From Ktedonobacteria bacterium brp13 (GTDB lineage: Bacteria; Chloroflexota; Ktedonobacteria; Ktedonobacterales; Ktedonobacteraceae): a stretch of DNA of 64,000 nucleotides. A program made the position numbers and the translations under genes. The stretch lies in assembly GCA_015099395.1 (NCBI GenBank), contig AP024096.1, positions 5,518,001 through 5,582,000 of the forward strand, in the 5' to 3' direction. Shown in pieces: positions 17,941 through 27,229 of the stretch (position 1 is the first letter of the stretch; every line of letters starts with the position of its first letter). The notes under the pieces are model-generated. The model searched no databases and was not told where the DNA came from. It saw only the letters and a list, made by a program, of their open reading frames with translations.

Positions 17941-19350
17941 ATGCCAGATCACAAGTCGAACGAGACAGAAAAAGTTTCGCCTTCGGCCTCACAATATATA
18001 CAGCATACACAGCGTCGTATACGCATGCCACGCATGCCACGCATGCAGATCAGGACGTTGTTGATTGTAGGTATCAGCCTCGTCCTGCTTGCCATAATGG
18101 TCCCTAGAATGTATACCAATTGGAAGACAGCACGTACCGCAGCTGTCGTTGCGATCACCGCAGCGAATGCAGCACCAGCCTATGCACAGCATGTACGGCT
18201 CCATGGCGTCATGGATGGCTTTGATGCAGCCCATACGCACAACAATCCCTACGAACAGTCGATCAACGCTGACAATATATCGCAGATACAACCGCTCTGG
18301 AGCTATCAGCTAGCACAGGATAACAACGCGACCTCCTCACCAATCATTAGCAATAACCATAAGGTATTCGTTGGCAGCACGAACGGACGCTTCTACTCGT
18401 TTGAAGCGGACTGTGATACCGAATGCCAACCACTCTGGAGCTATCTCACCGCTGGTGCGATTACCACTACGCCTGCAGTCGCCTATGGCACCGTCTTTGT
18501 AGGTTCTCAGGATCATAGCATCTATGCCTTCGATGCTAATTGTGTCCACGACTGCCAACCACTCTGGCACTATCGGACCACAGGCGCAATCAATGCGTCT
18601 CCGACAATTAGCGGCACGATGCTCTATGTCGGCTCAGACGATGGCAAGCTCTACGCGTTCAATGCTTTTTGTATCTCCGCCTGCTTGCCTGTCCGGAGCT
18701 ATCGAACAGGGGGCAGTATTCGCTCGACGCTCGCCGCAAGCGACGACATGCTCTACGTTGGCTCGGACGATGGGAAGCTATATGCCTTTGATGCTCGCCG
18801 TCTCGGCAACGGCCAACCTCTTTGGAGCTACCAGACGGGCGGCAAAATCACGGCAGCACCAGCGATAGCGAATGGCAGTGTCTACGTCGGCTCAGATGAT
18901 CACAACCTGTATGCCTTTGCCGCCAGTTGCCGCCAGCGCTGCCAGCCGCTCTGGCACTATCAAACCAGCGCACAGATTACGGCGGCTCCCATAATTAGCG
19001 ATAGCCATCTCTACATCGGGTCCATGGATCATACGCTCTATGCCTTCGCGATCAATTGTCGCCAGCACTGCCAGCCGCTCTGGCACTACCAGACCGCCGG
19101 TAGTCTGAGTACGGCGGGGATGAGCGCCAACTCTTTGCTCTATCTTGGCGCGAACGATGGCAGACTCTACATTTTCGCCACCCGGTGCGCAGCAACCTGC
19201 AAGCCACTAAGCATCCTGACACCCATACCAACGCTGCCAGGTCCACGACAGTCCAGCGCACCCATCACCACAACACCGTTCATTGCAGCAGGAAAGCTCT
19301 ATATTCATACTGACAACGGTACTCTCTATACCTACGGTTTTGCTGGTTAA
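17941..19350 (+). CDS. Membrane-anchored PQQ-like beta-propeller with Cys-paired blades
   Basis: A 469-residue protein: basic N-terminus with RMPRMPRM, one signal anchor (about residues 38-57), then eight tandem units of about 43 residues. Each unit follows QPLW.Y.T.G.I...P.I....LYVGS.DG.LYAF, the PQQ_2 outer-strand pattern, implying an eight-bladed or similar propeller outside the membrane. Six of the seven joints between blades carry CxxxC (CDTEC, CVHDC, CISAC, CRQRC, CRQHC, CAATC); the fourth has RRLGNG instead. ATG at 17941 follows GGAAGGAAT. No quinoprotein catalytic Asp/Glu set is apparent, so a scaffold or binding role is more likely than dehydrogenase activity. It may be co-transcribed with the next gene, 33 bp away. 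Confidence 0.85.
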   Translation: MPDHKSNETEKVSPSASQYIQHTQRRIRMPRMPRMQIRTLLIVGISLVLLAIMVPRMYTNWKTARTAAVVAITAANAAPAYAQHVRLHGVMDGFDAAHTHNNPYEQSINADNISQIQPLWSYQLAQDNNATSSPIISNNHKVFVGSTNGRFYSFEADCDTECQPLWSYLTAGAITTTPAVAYGTVFVGSQDHSIYAFDANCVHDCQPLWHYRTTGAINASPTISGTMLYVGSDDGKLYAFNAFCISACLPVRSYRTGGSIRSTLAASDDMLYVGSDDGKLYAFDARRLGNGQPLWSYQTGGKITAAPAIANGSVYVGSDDHNLYAFAASCRQRCQPLWHYQTSAQITAAPIISDSHLYIGSMDHTLYAFAINCRQHCQPLWHYQTAGSLSTAGMSANSLLYLGANDGRLYIFATRCAATCKPLSILTPIPTLPGPRQSSAPITTTPFIAAGKLYIHTDNGTLYTYGFAG

Positions 19351-19383
19351 CGATTGCGTGTTGTGTGTTAAAATACGCATAAG

Positions 19384-20676
19384 ATGGACCTATGGAAAAT
19401 CAACGACACAAGCGAACAGGTAGCAACAACTACCCCAGGTGCACAGGGACAGGGTAAGCACAAGCGTAGCCCACAACGTCCTACAGAGCGCACTATGGGG
19501 TCATTGGTGCGTGTCTGGCTACAACTAGATTATATACCCACCTATTGCGTCTTGCTGGCAGCCTCACGCATTTTTAGACGCTGCTATCTCATAGATGCAC
19601 TGGGCATTCCTGGTGCCAACCAGACCAATCATCAACCCGGCCTGACCCTCCAGCACACAATAAATCAACGCACACAGCAACTGTTGACCGAGCAGGCTCC
19701 AATTACACTGCATAGTTTCTTGCTCACAGGTAGTGAAAGCAAACGCAAGACGCCACAGAGCAGTGCCGCTCCAGAGAAGAAGCCGTCAACAGCGCACACG
19801 GATGAGATCATCCACGCGCCATGGCTCACCGTCGCACCAGAGATACTCCATACTATCGAACAATCGCCTGCTATCTTCCTGCTCAATCCGTTAACACCCC
19901 GGTTGTTCACACATGACGACCTGCAGGCCCTCTTTCAGCGGACCGTACCCAGTGAATACGGTCTCCTACTTTTCCATAAACAGATCGAACAGTGCTTACA
20001 GATAGCGCATAAACGTCCAGAGCAGGCAACGGCATTGACGGCACTCTTACGCAGCGACCGCTGGAAAGGACTGGACCCCAGCAAAGCCAAAGAGATTAAC
20101 GGCTTTGTGACGCTCTTTGCCAAAGCTATCCAGCGCCACTTTCCCTGGTCCCCACAACAGATCAGCCTGACAATGCAGAACGGACCGGCCAGCGTCGCAC
20201 CGCTCCCAATGACGCTCATCTTCGCGACCCGCCGACCCGACAGCTTGCTCAGCATGAACGATGCCCTTTGTCGCTATCAGCGCAGTATAGTGCAGGCCAG
20301 CTTTAGAGGGGTCCTGAGTGAAGAATGGTTCATCGAACAGGAGCAGAAACGACAGACCAGCGCGCTACAACAACTCGCTCAACAGCTCCAACAGCAGGGC
20401 AAACTACGCAAGATACGCCGCTGGCCCGAGCTGCGCCAGTATAGCCTTCTGCACGCCTTCGGACAGTTCACCCAGGCAGAATACGACAACTGTATGCAAC
20501 AACTCATCGCACAAAAACAGGTCAACTGCCTCTGGCACCAATTACCACAATATCAGAGACAACAGCAGCCAACTACAGAACAGCAGCCACAGCCGAAACA
20601 GGAGTCACGTGTGCCAGGCAATGAAGATACATTAATCTGGGACGTAAGTGGGAGAGACAGGAGAAGGGCGCGGTGA
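19384..20676 (+). CDS. TcmP-like protein of unknown function
   Basis: A 430-residue protein. Features seen: AIFLLNPLTPRLFTHDDLQALFQR...SEYGLLLFH, SDRWKGL, then LIFATRRPDSLLSMNDAL, and a C-terminal helical winged-helix-like part. The order and the FATRxPxxLxxMxDA motif resemble the three-Cys-motif partner protein TcmP, but the usual N-terminal FAGxG-like segment is weak or missing. The N-terminal 45 residues are low complexity, and two Gln-rich stretches flank the C-terminal part. Without the three-Cys phage-like partner nearby, function is unknown. It lies 33 bp after the propeller gene and converges on the next gene. Confidence 0.5.
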   Translation: MDLWKINDTSEQVATTTPGAQGQGKHKRSPQRPTERTMGSLVRVWLQLDYIPTYCVLLAASRIFRRCYLIDALGIPGANQTNHQPGLTLQHTINQRTQQLLTEQAPITLHSFLLTGSESKRKTPQSSAAPEKKPSTAHTDEIIHAPWLTVAPEILHTIEQSPAIFLLNPLTPRLFTHDDLQALFQRTVPSEYGLLLFHKQIEQCLQIAHKRPEQATALTALLRSDRWKGLDPSKAKEINGFVTLFAKAIQRHFPWSPQQISLTMQNGPASVAPLPMTLIFATRRPDSLLSMNDALCRYQRSIVQASFRGVLSEEWFIEQEQKRQTSALQQLAQQLQQQGKLRKIRRWPELRQYSLLHAFGQFTQAEYDNCMQQLIAQKQVNCLWHQLPQYQRQQQPTTEQQPQPKQESRVPGNEDTLIWDVSGRDRRRAR

Positions 20677-20791
20677 GTGCGGTATCATCCCAGAAGAGAT
20701 TTTAGAGGAGCAAATACCAGGCAAGTAGCGCGCACCACAAGGGAACACGGAGGTATACTCCATGTTCCTGATCATTGCGGTATCTGGCTGG

Positions 20792-22744
20792 TCATCGCGA
20801 TACCTGGCTGGCGTCCGCGAGTGCCGCTTGTGGAGCGGCTTGCTCTTGCTTTTTGTCGTGGGACTGCCGACTACTCAAGAAGTGGACCTCTTGATCGAAG
20901 ATGCGGCGCAAGATCGCTATGCTACACGCGTAGGTTGAATCCATGCCAAAGTAGGAGAGACTACCTGCACCCAGGTTTTTGCTCCGAGTGTAGGGGGTAT
21001 CAGACGCATAGTGCAGGATACCGACCTCGTAGGGGAGCCGTACTAGATTGATGTTTTCACTGGTAGGATAACGCGTGAGATACTGGTCTTCATAGATGGC
21101 GTTCAGGTAGGGACCACCTTCCATCTCGACGACCGTATAGTTCGCGTTATAATAAAAATCCAGATACTGACGATTCTGCAAGAAAGTGCCTTTGGTTGAG
21201 ATCGCCTTCTGGTTGTCCAGCACAGAACCATAGACCAGGTAAGGTAAGACATTATCCGGTGTGAAGGCATTGTCGAGCCAGTAAGTATTCTGGCTATGTT
21301 CATCCATTAAGACATTGGAGATCATGACGTCGCCAATGCTGCCATTGAGCGTCGCAGCCTTGCCCAGAATATAGATGCCACGAATCTGCGAGACATTCTC
21401 CATGACTTCGCGCATCATACGATAGGCCGCCATACCCAGTGGATAATCAATATTGAGAATGATAGCATCGCTCTGTGTTAAGAGCTCCAGTGACGACATG
21501 CGACAGCGCGGATCGAACTCGGTCTGACGCAAGCGCGAAAGATCGTAGACCTGGGCATCGATCTCCAGACCGTGCCGGGCTCCGATATGCCAGATACCTC
21601 TCTCCTGCGACTCTCGTAGCCGGGAACGGGCCGCCTCTTTGCCAGCCGGAGTATGCAGCCATTCACGCGAGGCAAAGTACAGGAAATTCTGCCAGTTACC
21701 CGGAACCTCTCCCTGCTGCAGCTTATGATACTCATCGGTCAGGTAAGGATCTTCGCTGCTCAGCGCATACTCGATCAGTTCATTTTCATGGCTACGCACA
21801 AAGCCAGAAAGAATATTGGTCAGGCTATGCGTATTGCTGGAGACGAAGTAAACCGGACGATCCTGAAGTCCCTTCTCCTCGAGCAGTCGCTTGACCGGTA
21901 CCCACCACTTGCGGGTCGCCCTGACATAGCCGACGTACGAACCACCCAGCATACGTAGTTTGAAGCTCTTGCGCTGACTGCCGATATCATGCAACTGCTC
22001 CCACAGCCGATCACCCCAGATTAACTTGAGGCGCTGCCAATCGTCAGCCGCGATATGCAGTCGATGGCGTAATACTTTACTGATCTCTGCGAAGACAGGC
22101 GAGTTTTGATCGACCTGCGTCTCTAATAGCTGCATTGTTGTCGGATCAGCATTCAACAGGTAGTACATCTTGTTCCATTCGATCTGGTAGGCGACCAGAC
22201 TAGGAACAATATCATCGGTATCACTTACACTGGCAACATACACAGCCAGCGCCTTTTCGCCGTTATAGAACCATTTACGACGGCGTGCGGGAGCGGTTAC
22301 CGCCTGCCAGTTAATAACATCAAAACCTTGCTGTTGAAAGAACTCTTCTGACTGACCCAGCAAGACAAGGTCACATTGGGTGATCACAGAAGGGAGACGT
22401 AACACGCTGTAGATGAACGCGGACATATCCGGAAACGGCTTACGGGCGTCAGGGTGCAGGCTAGAGTCAATATTGTAGTGCGCCTGAATTAACGCCTTCA
22501 AATTAACTTCACCAGAGCTACGGAGCAGCGTATTGTAGGTACGGATGTACAACTCTACGTCACGCTTCCCTGCTTCATGGTATTTCTCGCCATACTCCAT
22601 CGTCGGAGTCAGGGAAGTACGCTGTGCCTGCTGCTCGTCAAGTAGCTCATCATCGATTTCGTCTACAGTGTTCGCATTTGTCAGTGATACATATTTTTGC
22701 GTATCACGATCATCTTTATGGTCATTCTTTGGTTTTTGAGACAT
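20792..22744 (-). CDS. Nucleoside-phosphorylase-fold protein (DUF6909-like)
   Basis: A 650-residue cytoplasmic protein. I start at ATG 22744, which has GAGGAAAG upstream; the frame runs 14 codons further without a ribosome site. The C-terminal 230 residues contain a phosphorylase-like core: IRGIYILGKAATLNGSIGD (phosphate-loop-like), ISNVLMDE, then STKGTFLQNRQYLDF and VVEMEGGPYLNAI, the ME(G) motif that contacts ribose in PNP/UDP phosphorylases. It is thus probably a nucleoside phosphorylase or nucleosidase relative fused to a 400-residue N-terminal domain I do not recognise (TRKWWVPVKRLLEEKG). Similar long proteins occur in Chloroflexota. Substrate unknown. Confidence 0.6.
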   Translation of the reverse strand: MSQKPKNDHKDDRDTQKYVSLTNANTVDEIDDELLDEQQAQRTSLTPTMEYGEKYHEAGKRDVELYIRTYNTLLRSSGEVNLKALIQAHYNIDSSLHPDARKPFPDMSAFIYSVLRLPSVITQCDLVLLGQSEEFFQQQGFDVINWQAVTAPARRRKWFYNGEKALAVYVASVSDTDDIVPSLVAYQIEWNKMYYLLNADPTTMQLLETQVDQNSPVFAEISKVLRHRLHIAADDWQRLKLIWGDRLWEQLHDIGSQRKSFKLRMLGGSYVGYVRATRKWWVPVKRLLEEKGLQDRPVYFVSSNTHSLTNILSGFVRSHENELIEYALSSEDPYLTDEYHKLQQGEVPGNWQNFLYFASREWLHTPAGKEAARSRLRESQERGIWHIGARHGLEIDAQVYDLSRLRQTEFDPRCRMSSLELLTQSDAIILNIDYPLGMAAYRMMREVMENVSQIRGIYILGKAATLNGSIGDVMISNVLMDEHSQNTYWLDNAFTPDNVLPYLVYGSVLDNQKAISTKGTFLQNRQYLDFYYNANYTVVEMEGGPYLNAIYEDQYLTRYPTSENINLVRLPYEVGILHYASDTPYTRSKNLGAGSLSYFGMDSTYACSIAILRRIFDQEVHFLSSRQSHDKKQEQAAPQAALADASQVSR

Positions 22745-22867
22745 ATACTTTCCTCTACAGGAAGCAAGCCTGAGCATAGCATCCAAGTTTTCAATATATT
22801 ATACTGCAAATGCCATAATCTACTAGAGGAAATTAGTAACAAAAAACAACTTTCACATTGAAGTATA

Positions 22868-23731
22868 TCAACGTATTTGTGGTTTTTGCAGTATTATAAT
22901 GTATTGATGTACAATATTAGGTATGTAAGCGGAAGGGTAACCATAGGGCCGTAGACGCGACCCGGATTGGTACCAGATGATCTCTCCCTTAGGGATAAAA
23001 CCGTGCAGGCGAGCACGCCGGGCAAGATCGACGTGCGTGAAGATATACTCACCATGCTGATAGGCATTCCGTATGATGACAAGCATGTATTTTTGTGGCT
23101 TCAACAACAGGAAGCAGCGAGCAAAGACGCGCTCCATCGCATCCAGGTAGGCATCGTATGAGGGCAAGTTGGCAAGATCACCGAGATCTTCAGAATGCAT
23201 ATTGTAGTCGGTACGTCGATTGCGATACGCCTCAGCATAGCGCTCGGTCGACATTGTCTTCTCCAGATGAATATTGTAGGGAGGATCGGTGGCGATAAAG
23301 TCAAAAGAGCCAGGTTGCAGCGTATCCATAACTTGCAGACAGTCCCCCTGCATCAGTTGTTGTGGTAAAAGCATCCCATTGCTTTCAGCAAGGATGCGCT
23401 GATAGATATCGACCCAGTGTGGGTTGATCTCGATGCCAAAGGCCCGACGTGGCTTACGGCAGATAGAGGCACCTATCAGGGTTCCACCAACACCAGCGAA
23501 AGGATCAAGCACATAGCCATCTGGCTTGGTAAAGAACTCGATAAGCTGGCTCATCAATTGCGGCGGCTTGTTCGCGCCATGCTCTTTACGCAAACGATGA
23601 CCATATTCGGAAGGGTATGATGTCGTAATGATACTCTTTGTAAAATAGAGCCATTCCGAACCAGTCAATTCGTTTAAAGTGTTCCGCAATGAAACGTCTT
23701 CGTGCTCCACAGTTCCACTCCAATGCAACAA
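22868..23731 (-). CDS. Orphan DNA methyltransferase (N6-adenine/N4-cytosine)
   Basis: A 287-residue DNA methylase. A motif X-like part HGANKPPQLM is followed by SAM-binding motif I LDPFAGVGGTLIGA (about residues 99-112), the acidic strand FGIEINPHW, and catalytic motif IV ATDPPYN. The order X-I-IV differs from CcrM-type enzymes, in which IV comes first. The C-terminus (FIPKGEIIWYQSG...YIIILQKP) carries motif VIII-like strands. The TTG at 23731 has no good ribosome site; a GTG at 23710 with GGAG upstream is a good alternative. No restriction endonuclease or specificity subunit lies nearby, so an epigenetic or protective role is likelier than a restriction system. Confidence 0.85.
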   Translation of the reverse strand: MLHWSGTVEHEDVSLRNTLNELTGSEWLYFTKSIITTSYPSEYGHRLRKEHGANKPPQLMSQLIEFFTKPDGYVLDPFAGVGGTLIGASICRKPRRAFGIEINPHWVDIYQRILAESNGMLLPQQLMQGDCLQVMDTLQPGSFDFIATDPPYNIHLEKTMSTERYAEAYRNRRTDYNMHSEDLGDLANLPSYDAYLDAMERVFARCFLLLKPQKYMLVIIRNAYQHGEYIFTHVDLARRARLHGFIPKGEIIWYQSGSRLRPYGYPSAYIPNIVHQYIIILQKPQIR

Positions 23732-23959
23732 AGGTGCTGACGGTTCTACAATAACGACACACCTAAGATTTACAATACCAATACGAATATGGATACAATG
23801 GAAGGCACAATAAACTGTAGCATAAAACCGTAGTACAATAAAAGATATTAGTACACTATTAGCTCTTCTTATTAATTATTATAGATTTTATCTACCATAG
23901 CATTATTATGAGTGCAGCGTGGATCTAGGTTTGGAGCAACGACCCTTACATTTGGGGGG

Positions 23960-24110
23960 AATAGTGTGCTAAAACGACCGTTTTTAGCGTACACTATTGG
24001 TAGGAGGTATTACTAAAATGCCGGGTGTCCCCATGCCTGGCATTTCCCCCTAGTAATACTTCCTCGTTTCCATTCCGCCTGTAAACATGAGGGCAAAATA
24101 GAGCCTCATC
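23960..24110. repeat. Cluster of three strong hairpins, MITE or structured RNA candidate
   Basis: In a 519-bp gene-free stretch (23732-24250). Hairpin 1 (23960-23998): AATAGTGT/ACACTATT extended by GCTAAAA/TTTTAGC with a 2-nt bulge. Hairpin 2 (24003-24063): GGAGGTATTACTA paired with TAGTAATACTTCC (one G-T), enclosing AAATGCC/GGCATTT. Hairpin 3 (24088-24110): ATGAGG/CCTCAT. They are only 4-24 bp apart. The rest of the gap (23732-23950, 24111-24250) shows nothing I can name. Confidence 0.7.
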
Positions 24111-24250
24111 GACCTCTTTGTGCTCGCATTTCCTCAACTCAAAAATCTAGTATCTGTATGACTTCAACAATCAATTTTTATGCGTACAATTTTATAAAAT
24201 AGTAGGATAAAGAGGCCTGACCAGGATTCTAGCTATAACGCCTATCCCTC

Positions 24251-25132
24251 TCAACCAGCCACTGCTAGTATATGAAAGACATTCGTGAGCAATTCCATTA
24301 TTCCATGATATGAGATGACAAGCAGAGATAAAGTAGCGACAACAATATGCACTGTACGCCATGTATGAATAATACGTTGAGCACTCCTCTGACGACGCAA
24401 TGAAGCATCCAACTGCGCATATGCATTGAAAATCTGACTGACTTTTTGCCAGTCGGTCACCTCGTGCGCGGGGATCTCTTCATGATCATCTGAGATACGT
24501 CCATGTGAGCTCAACGCTTCGCTGCAGGCCCACTTGAACGGATCGGATTTGCCAGCACAATAGCGCTCGACCATGTATTCGTAATCTTGTAGACGCGAGA
24601 GCACACTCTGCGTAATCCCGCTGCCATTCATAGCGGCCTCACGAGCAATAACTCGCGTCTGCCAGTAGTCCAGACCTCTCCCGATAAGACCGATGAGAAC
24701 AAGCAAGCCGAGCGCATAAAGCGCTCCACCAGCCCAATATGAAGTAGTCAGACAGCCCAGATTTTGGCAGTAGTCATGGGTTACAAAGGTGAAGTTTTCG
24801 TGCAGGAAAACGACCAGCAGCGAGATCAGACCCAGCCATGTATGCATCCAGAGCCAGTTCTGGACCATCCCCGGCAGCTGCCGCAGTAAGCGCCTGCGCA
24901 ATGTATAAGAGGCCGCAACCAGTACCAGCACGTAGGCGATAATACCAAAGAGACGCAACGGATCAGTAAACGGTCCTGCAAACGGTTGCGTTTTCAGTGC
25001 GTAGAGGTACCAGGCGAGCAGTGCGAGATACAGCAGAACGCTGACCACGAACCAGAGCCAGCGCCCGCTCGCCCTCGGTGTCTTCCAGAGACGGCGTTCC
25101 TGTACACTTGATGGCTGGGAGGATGCAGACAT
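24251..25132 (-). CDS. Membrane b-type cytochrome-like subunit of a redox operon
   Basis: A 293-residue protein with about five transmembrane helices: WFVVSVLLYLALLAWYLYAL, IIAYVLVLVAAS, WLGLISLLVVFLH, YWAGGALYALGLLVLIGLIG and HIVVATLSLLVISYHGIMEL. Paired His in WMHTWLG...VVFLHEN and IHTWRTVH...SYHG are placed like haem ligands of ferric-reductase/cytochrome-b-like four-helix proteins. A soluble loop of about 85 residues separates the last two helices. ATG at 25132 follows AAGGGCAAGC. It is the third gene after the FAD/FHA and ferredoxin/cNMP genes (17-bp gap), so it probably passes electrons between them and the quinone pool. Haem binding is inferred. Confidence 0.75.
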   Translation of the reverse strand: MSASSQPSSVQERRLWKTPRASGRWLWFVVSVLLYLALLAWYLYALKTQPFAGPFTDPLRLFGIIAYVLVLVAASYTLRRRLLRQLPGMVQNWLWMHTWLGLISLLVVFLHENFTFVTHDYCQNLGCLTTSYWAGGALYALGLLVLIGLIGRGLDYWQTRVIAREAAMNGSGITQSVLSRLQDYEYMVERYCAGKSDPFKWACSEALSSHGRISDDHEEIPAHEVTDWQKVSQIFNAYAQLDASLRRQRSAQRIIHTWRTVHIVVATLSLLVISYHGIMELLTNVFHILAVAG

Positions 25133-25149
25133 AGCTTGCCCTTCTTTTG

Positions 25150-27207
25150 TTATCTGGCCCGACGACCCAGGATCTCTTCAGTTGATCCAAAGAAGGTCAC
25201 CGGATTCACACGAATAGCGGCCCCCGTGGGACACGCCTGCACGCAGGCTTGATTATTATAGCCAACACAGAGATCACACTTCACAGCAATCTTCTTACGT
25301 ATGGCACTCACAGGATCATTGTCATCTAGTGTAGCGCAGGCAGGCAGGATAGGACCTGGCTGCGGCCTGGTCTGGAGTAGTGGCAACACTTTTCTTCCGC
25401 TGGGAGAGGTAAAACCACGCACTTCACCAGCATGCGTCGCTTGTGCTGTCTGTGACTGCTTTCCGAAGAAGCGGCTGAAACGTTGCCATGTCGGGGCAGC
25501 AGAGCCGGCTGTAGTGGACGTCTCGTCGTCTAGTGTCACGATAGAGATATTGTCATACGGGCAACGCTCGGCACAGATACCACAGCCAATACAACTTTCC
25601 GTAATATAAATTTCACCGGATGGCGAACGAGCGATACCAGCACGACTACACAGCATACAGACGGGGTCCTGACATTGACGACAGGCATTGACAACACTGA
25701 TATTGCCAACCACCATCCCTTCGCGATGCATGCGTGAGTGACCATGCCGGCGTTCACAGGCATCGACACACTCATCACAATGGATGCAGCGATCAAGATC
25801 GATCACCAGTACATCGGTCCCTTCAACCACACCATCACTCACGAGAGCGTGTAGACCCGAGCGAGCCTCGGCAACCGAGAAAACATTGATAGGTGACGAA
25901 TCTCGCGCCGCCAACTGCAAAGGATCGAAAGGTTCAAAAACTCCACTATAGGCCGCAGTACTTGCCTCTCGATAGACACGCAGACGCTCTTTGAGACGTT
26001 CAAGAAAGGCCGGATACGCTTTGAGCAAGCTCTTCAGTTGGGAGTGAGAGATCTCAGCCGCCGTGACACGATTAATCGCCGTCGCCGAGACCGCGCCCTG
26101 CCCACCAAACATATCCATACCACTGGTAAAATAATCACCACGCTGACGATACGCGATCACACGTTCAGGCTGCTCAGCACGACCCGTACGGCGCGCAACC
26201 TTCACAAAACCATCCAGAAGAACGTGCAGGTTCCCCTGTGCCACAGTCGGCTCTGAGCGTTCATCGAAGAGACGCTCACCACGTTCATAGGCTCTGATCG
26301 TCGCTCTACCAGCCAGCCAGTGCAGATCTTCTTGTGCGATATCCTTTAAGAGATCCAGTCGTTTAAAAATCTCTTCGGCAGCACGGGCGGTGTTATATTG
26401 CACGAAGAAGCGCTCCAGGGCCGGTACAGTCTCCAACATGTGCAACATCACCTGTTCTGGCACAGACAGCACCACAGCAGGCTCACATGCGCGTACAGTA
26501 CAATTTCTAGGCTGGCCGGTCAGCATCCCCTGTTCTCCAACGTAGTCACCACGGTGCAAGATCGCTAGCGGCAATGCGTTGCCATCTACATCATACGAGA
26601 AGAGCTCGCAGGAGCCAGACAAAATGAAATAGACCTCACGCCCGAACTCGCCTTCGCGCAACAGTTCGGTATCAGTAGCGACAACCCGTAGCGTAGAGGC
26701 GGTACAAAAATGGAGCAGATAAGTATCAGGGACAAGACGCTCGTCCTGAAACATCGGTTGCTCGCGCAGACTACTGACCAGCAAAGGCAGGTTCCAGCCA
26801 GCAGGCAAGGCCTCCATTAACGGAGCCAGTTCCACCTGACCATCCCACGGCGTCCCCACACGCTTTTTGAGCGCCAGCATCAGAAGATCCCGATGATTAT
26901 CGACCGGGCAGACAGGGACACATGATCCACACAGCACACACTCATTGGCAAAGCGTGCGATCTGCGGGGCCACATCATCAGAGATCGTAGCGCGGTTCAG
27001 AGCAGCCATATCTACCTGGGCAGAGAGCGGGACCGGGCAGACACGCATACAACGATCACAACCGATACACATATCGATCTCAAAGTGAACCTCATCGTCG
27101 CTCAAGGCACGCATCTGACGAATATCGCCAGCACTTTGAGAACGAACGGATAACGGTAAACGGTTTGCCGTAGCAGGCGACGTCGGCTTTCCTGTGTGTA
27201 CTTGCAT
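25150..27207 (-). CDS. Multi-[4Fe-4S] ferredoxin fused to two cyclic-nucleotide-binding domains
   Basis: A 685-residue cytosolic electron-transfer protein. Order: two N-terminal 4Fe-4S motifs (CIGCDRCMRVCP and CVLCGSCVPVCP); a first cNMP-binding domain (LREGEFGREVYFILSGSCELF...GDYVGEQGMLTG); a second, shorter one (YERGERLF...GDYFTSGMDMF); and a C-terminal DMSO-reductase-subunit-B-like ferredoxin with CIHCDECVDAC, CRQCQDPVCMLC, CIGCGICAERCP and CDLCVGYNNQACVQACP. I start at ATG 27207, with GGAGGAAAG upstream; the longer frame would overlap the preceding gene. The fusion suggests that nucleotide binding gates electron flow; the ligand (cAMP, cGMP or other) is unknown. The gaps to its neighbours (22 and 17 bp) support an operon. 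Confidence 0.85.
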   Translation of the reverse strand: MQVHTGKPTSPATANRLPLSVRSQSAGDIRQMRALSDDEVHFEIDMCIGCDRCMRVCPVPLSAQVDMAALNRATISDDVAPQIARFANECVLCGSCVPVCPVDNHRDLLMLALKKRVGTPWDGQVELAPLMEALPAGWNLPLLVSSLREQPMFQDERLVPDTYLLHFCTASTLRVVATDTELLREGEFGREVYFILSGSCELFSYDVDGNALPLAILHRGDYVGEQGMLTGQPRNCTVRACEPAVVLSVPEQVMLHMLETVPALERFFVQYNTARAAEEIFKRLDLLKDIAQEDLHWLAGRATIRAYERGERLFDERSEPTVAQGNLHVLLDGFVKVARRTGRAEQPERVIAYRQRGDYFTSGMDMFGGQGAVSATAINRVTAAEISHSQLKSLLKAYPAFLERLKERLRVYREASTAAYSGVFEPFDPLQLAARDSSPINVFSVAEARSGLHALVSDGVVEGTDVLVIDLDRCIHCDECVDACERRHGHSRMHREGMVVGNISVVNACRQCQDPVCMLCSRAGIARSPSGEIYITESCIGCGICAERCPYDNISIVTLDDETSTTAGSAAPTWQRFSRFFGKQSQTAQATHAGEVRGFTSPSGRKVLPLLQTRPQPGPILPACATLDDNDPVSAIRKKIAVKCDLCVGYNNQACVQACPTGAAIRVNPVTFFGSTEEILGRRAR

Positions 27208-27229
27208 CAACTGTAGCTTTCCTCCAGAC

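Noticed and set aside
17941-19350. PQQ-dependent alcohol dehydrogenase
   Set aside because: Blades match the PQQ_2 pattern, but the catalytic residues, cofactor disulfide and haem motif are not seen.
22868-23731. Restriction-modification system
   Set aside because: Only the methyltransferase is present; neighbours are not endonucleases or specificity subunits.
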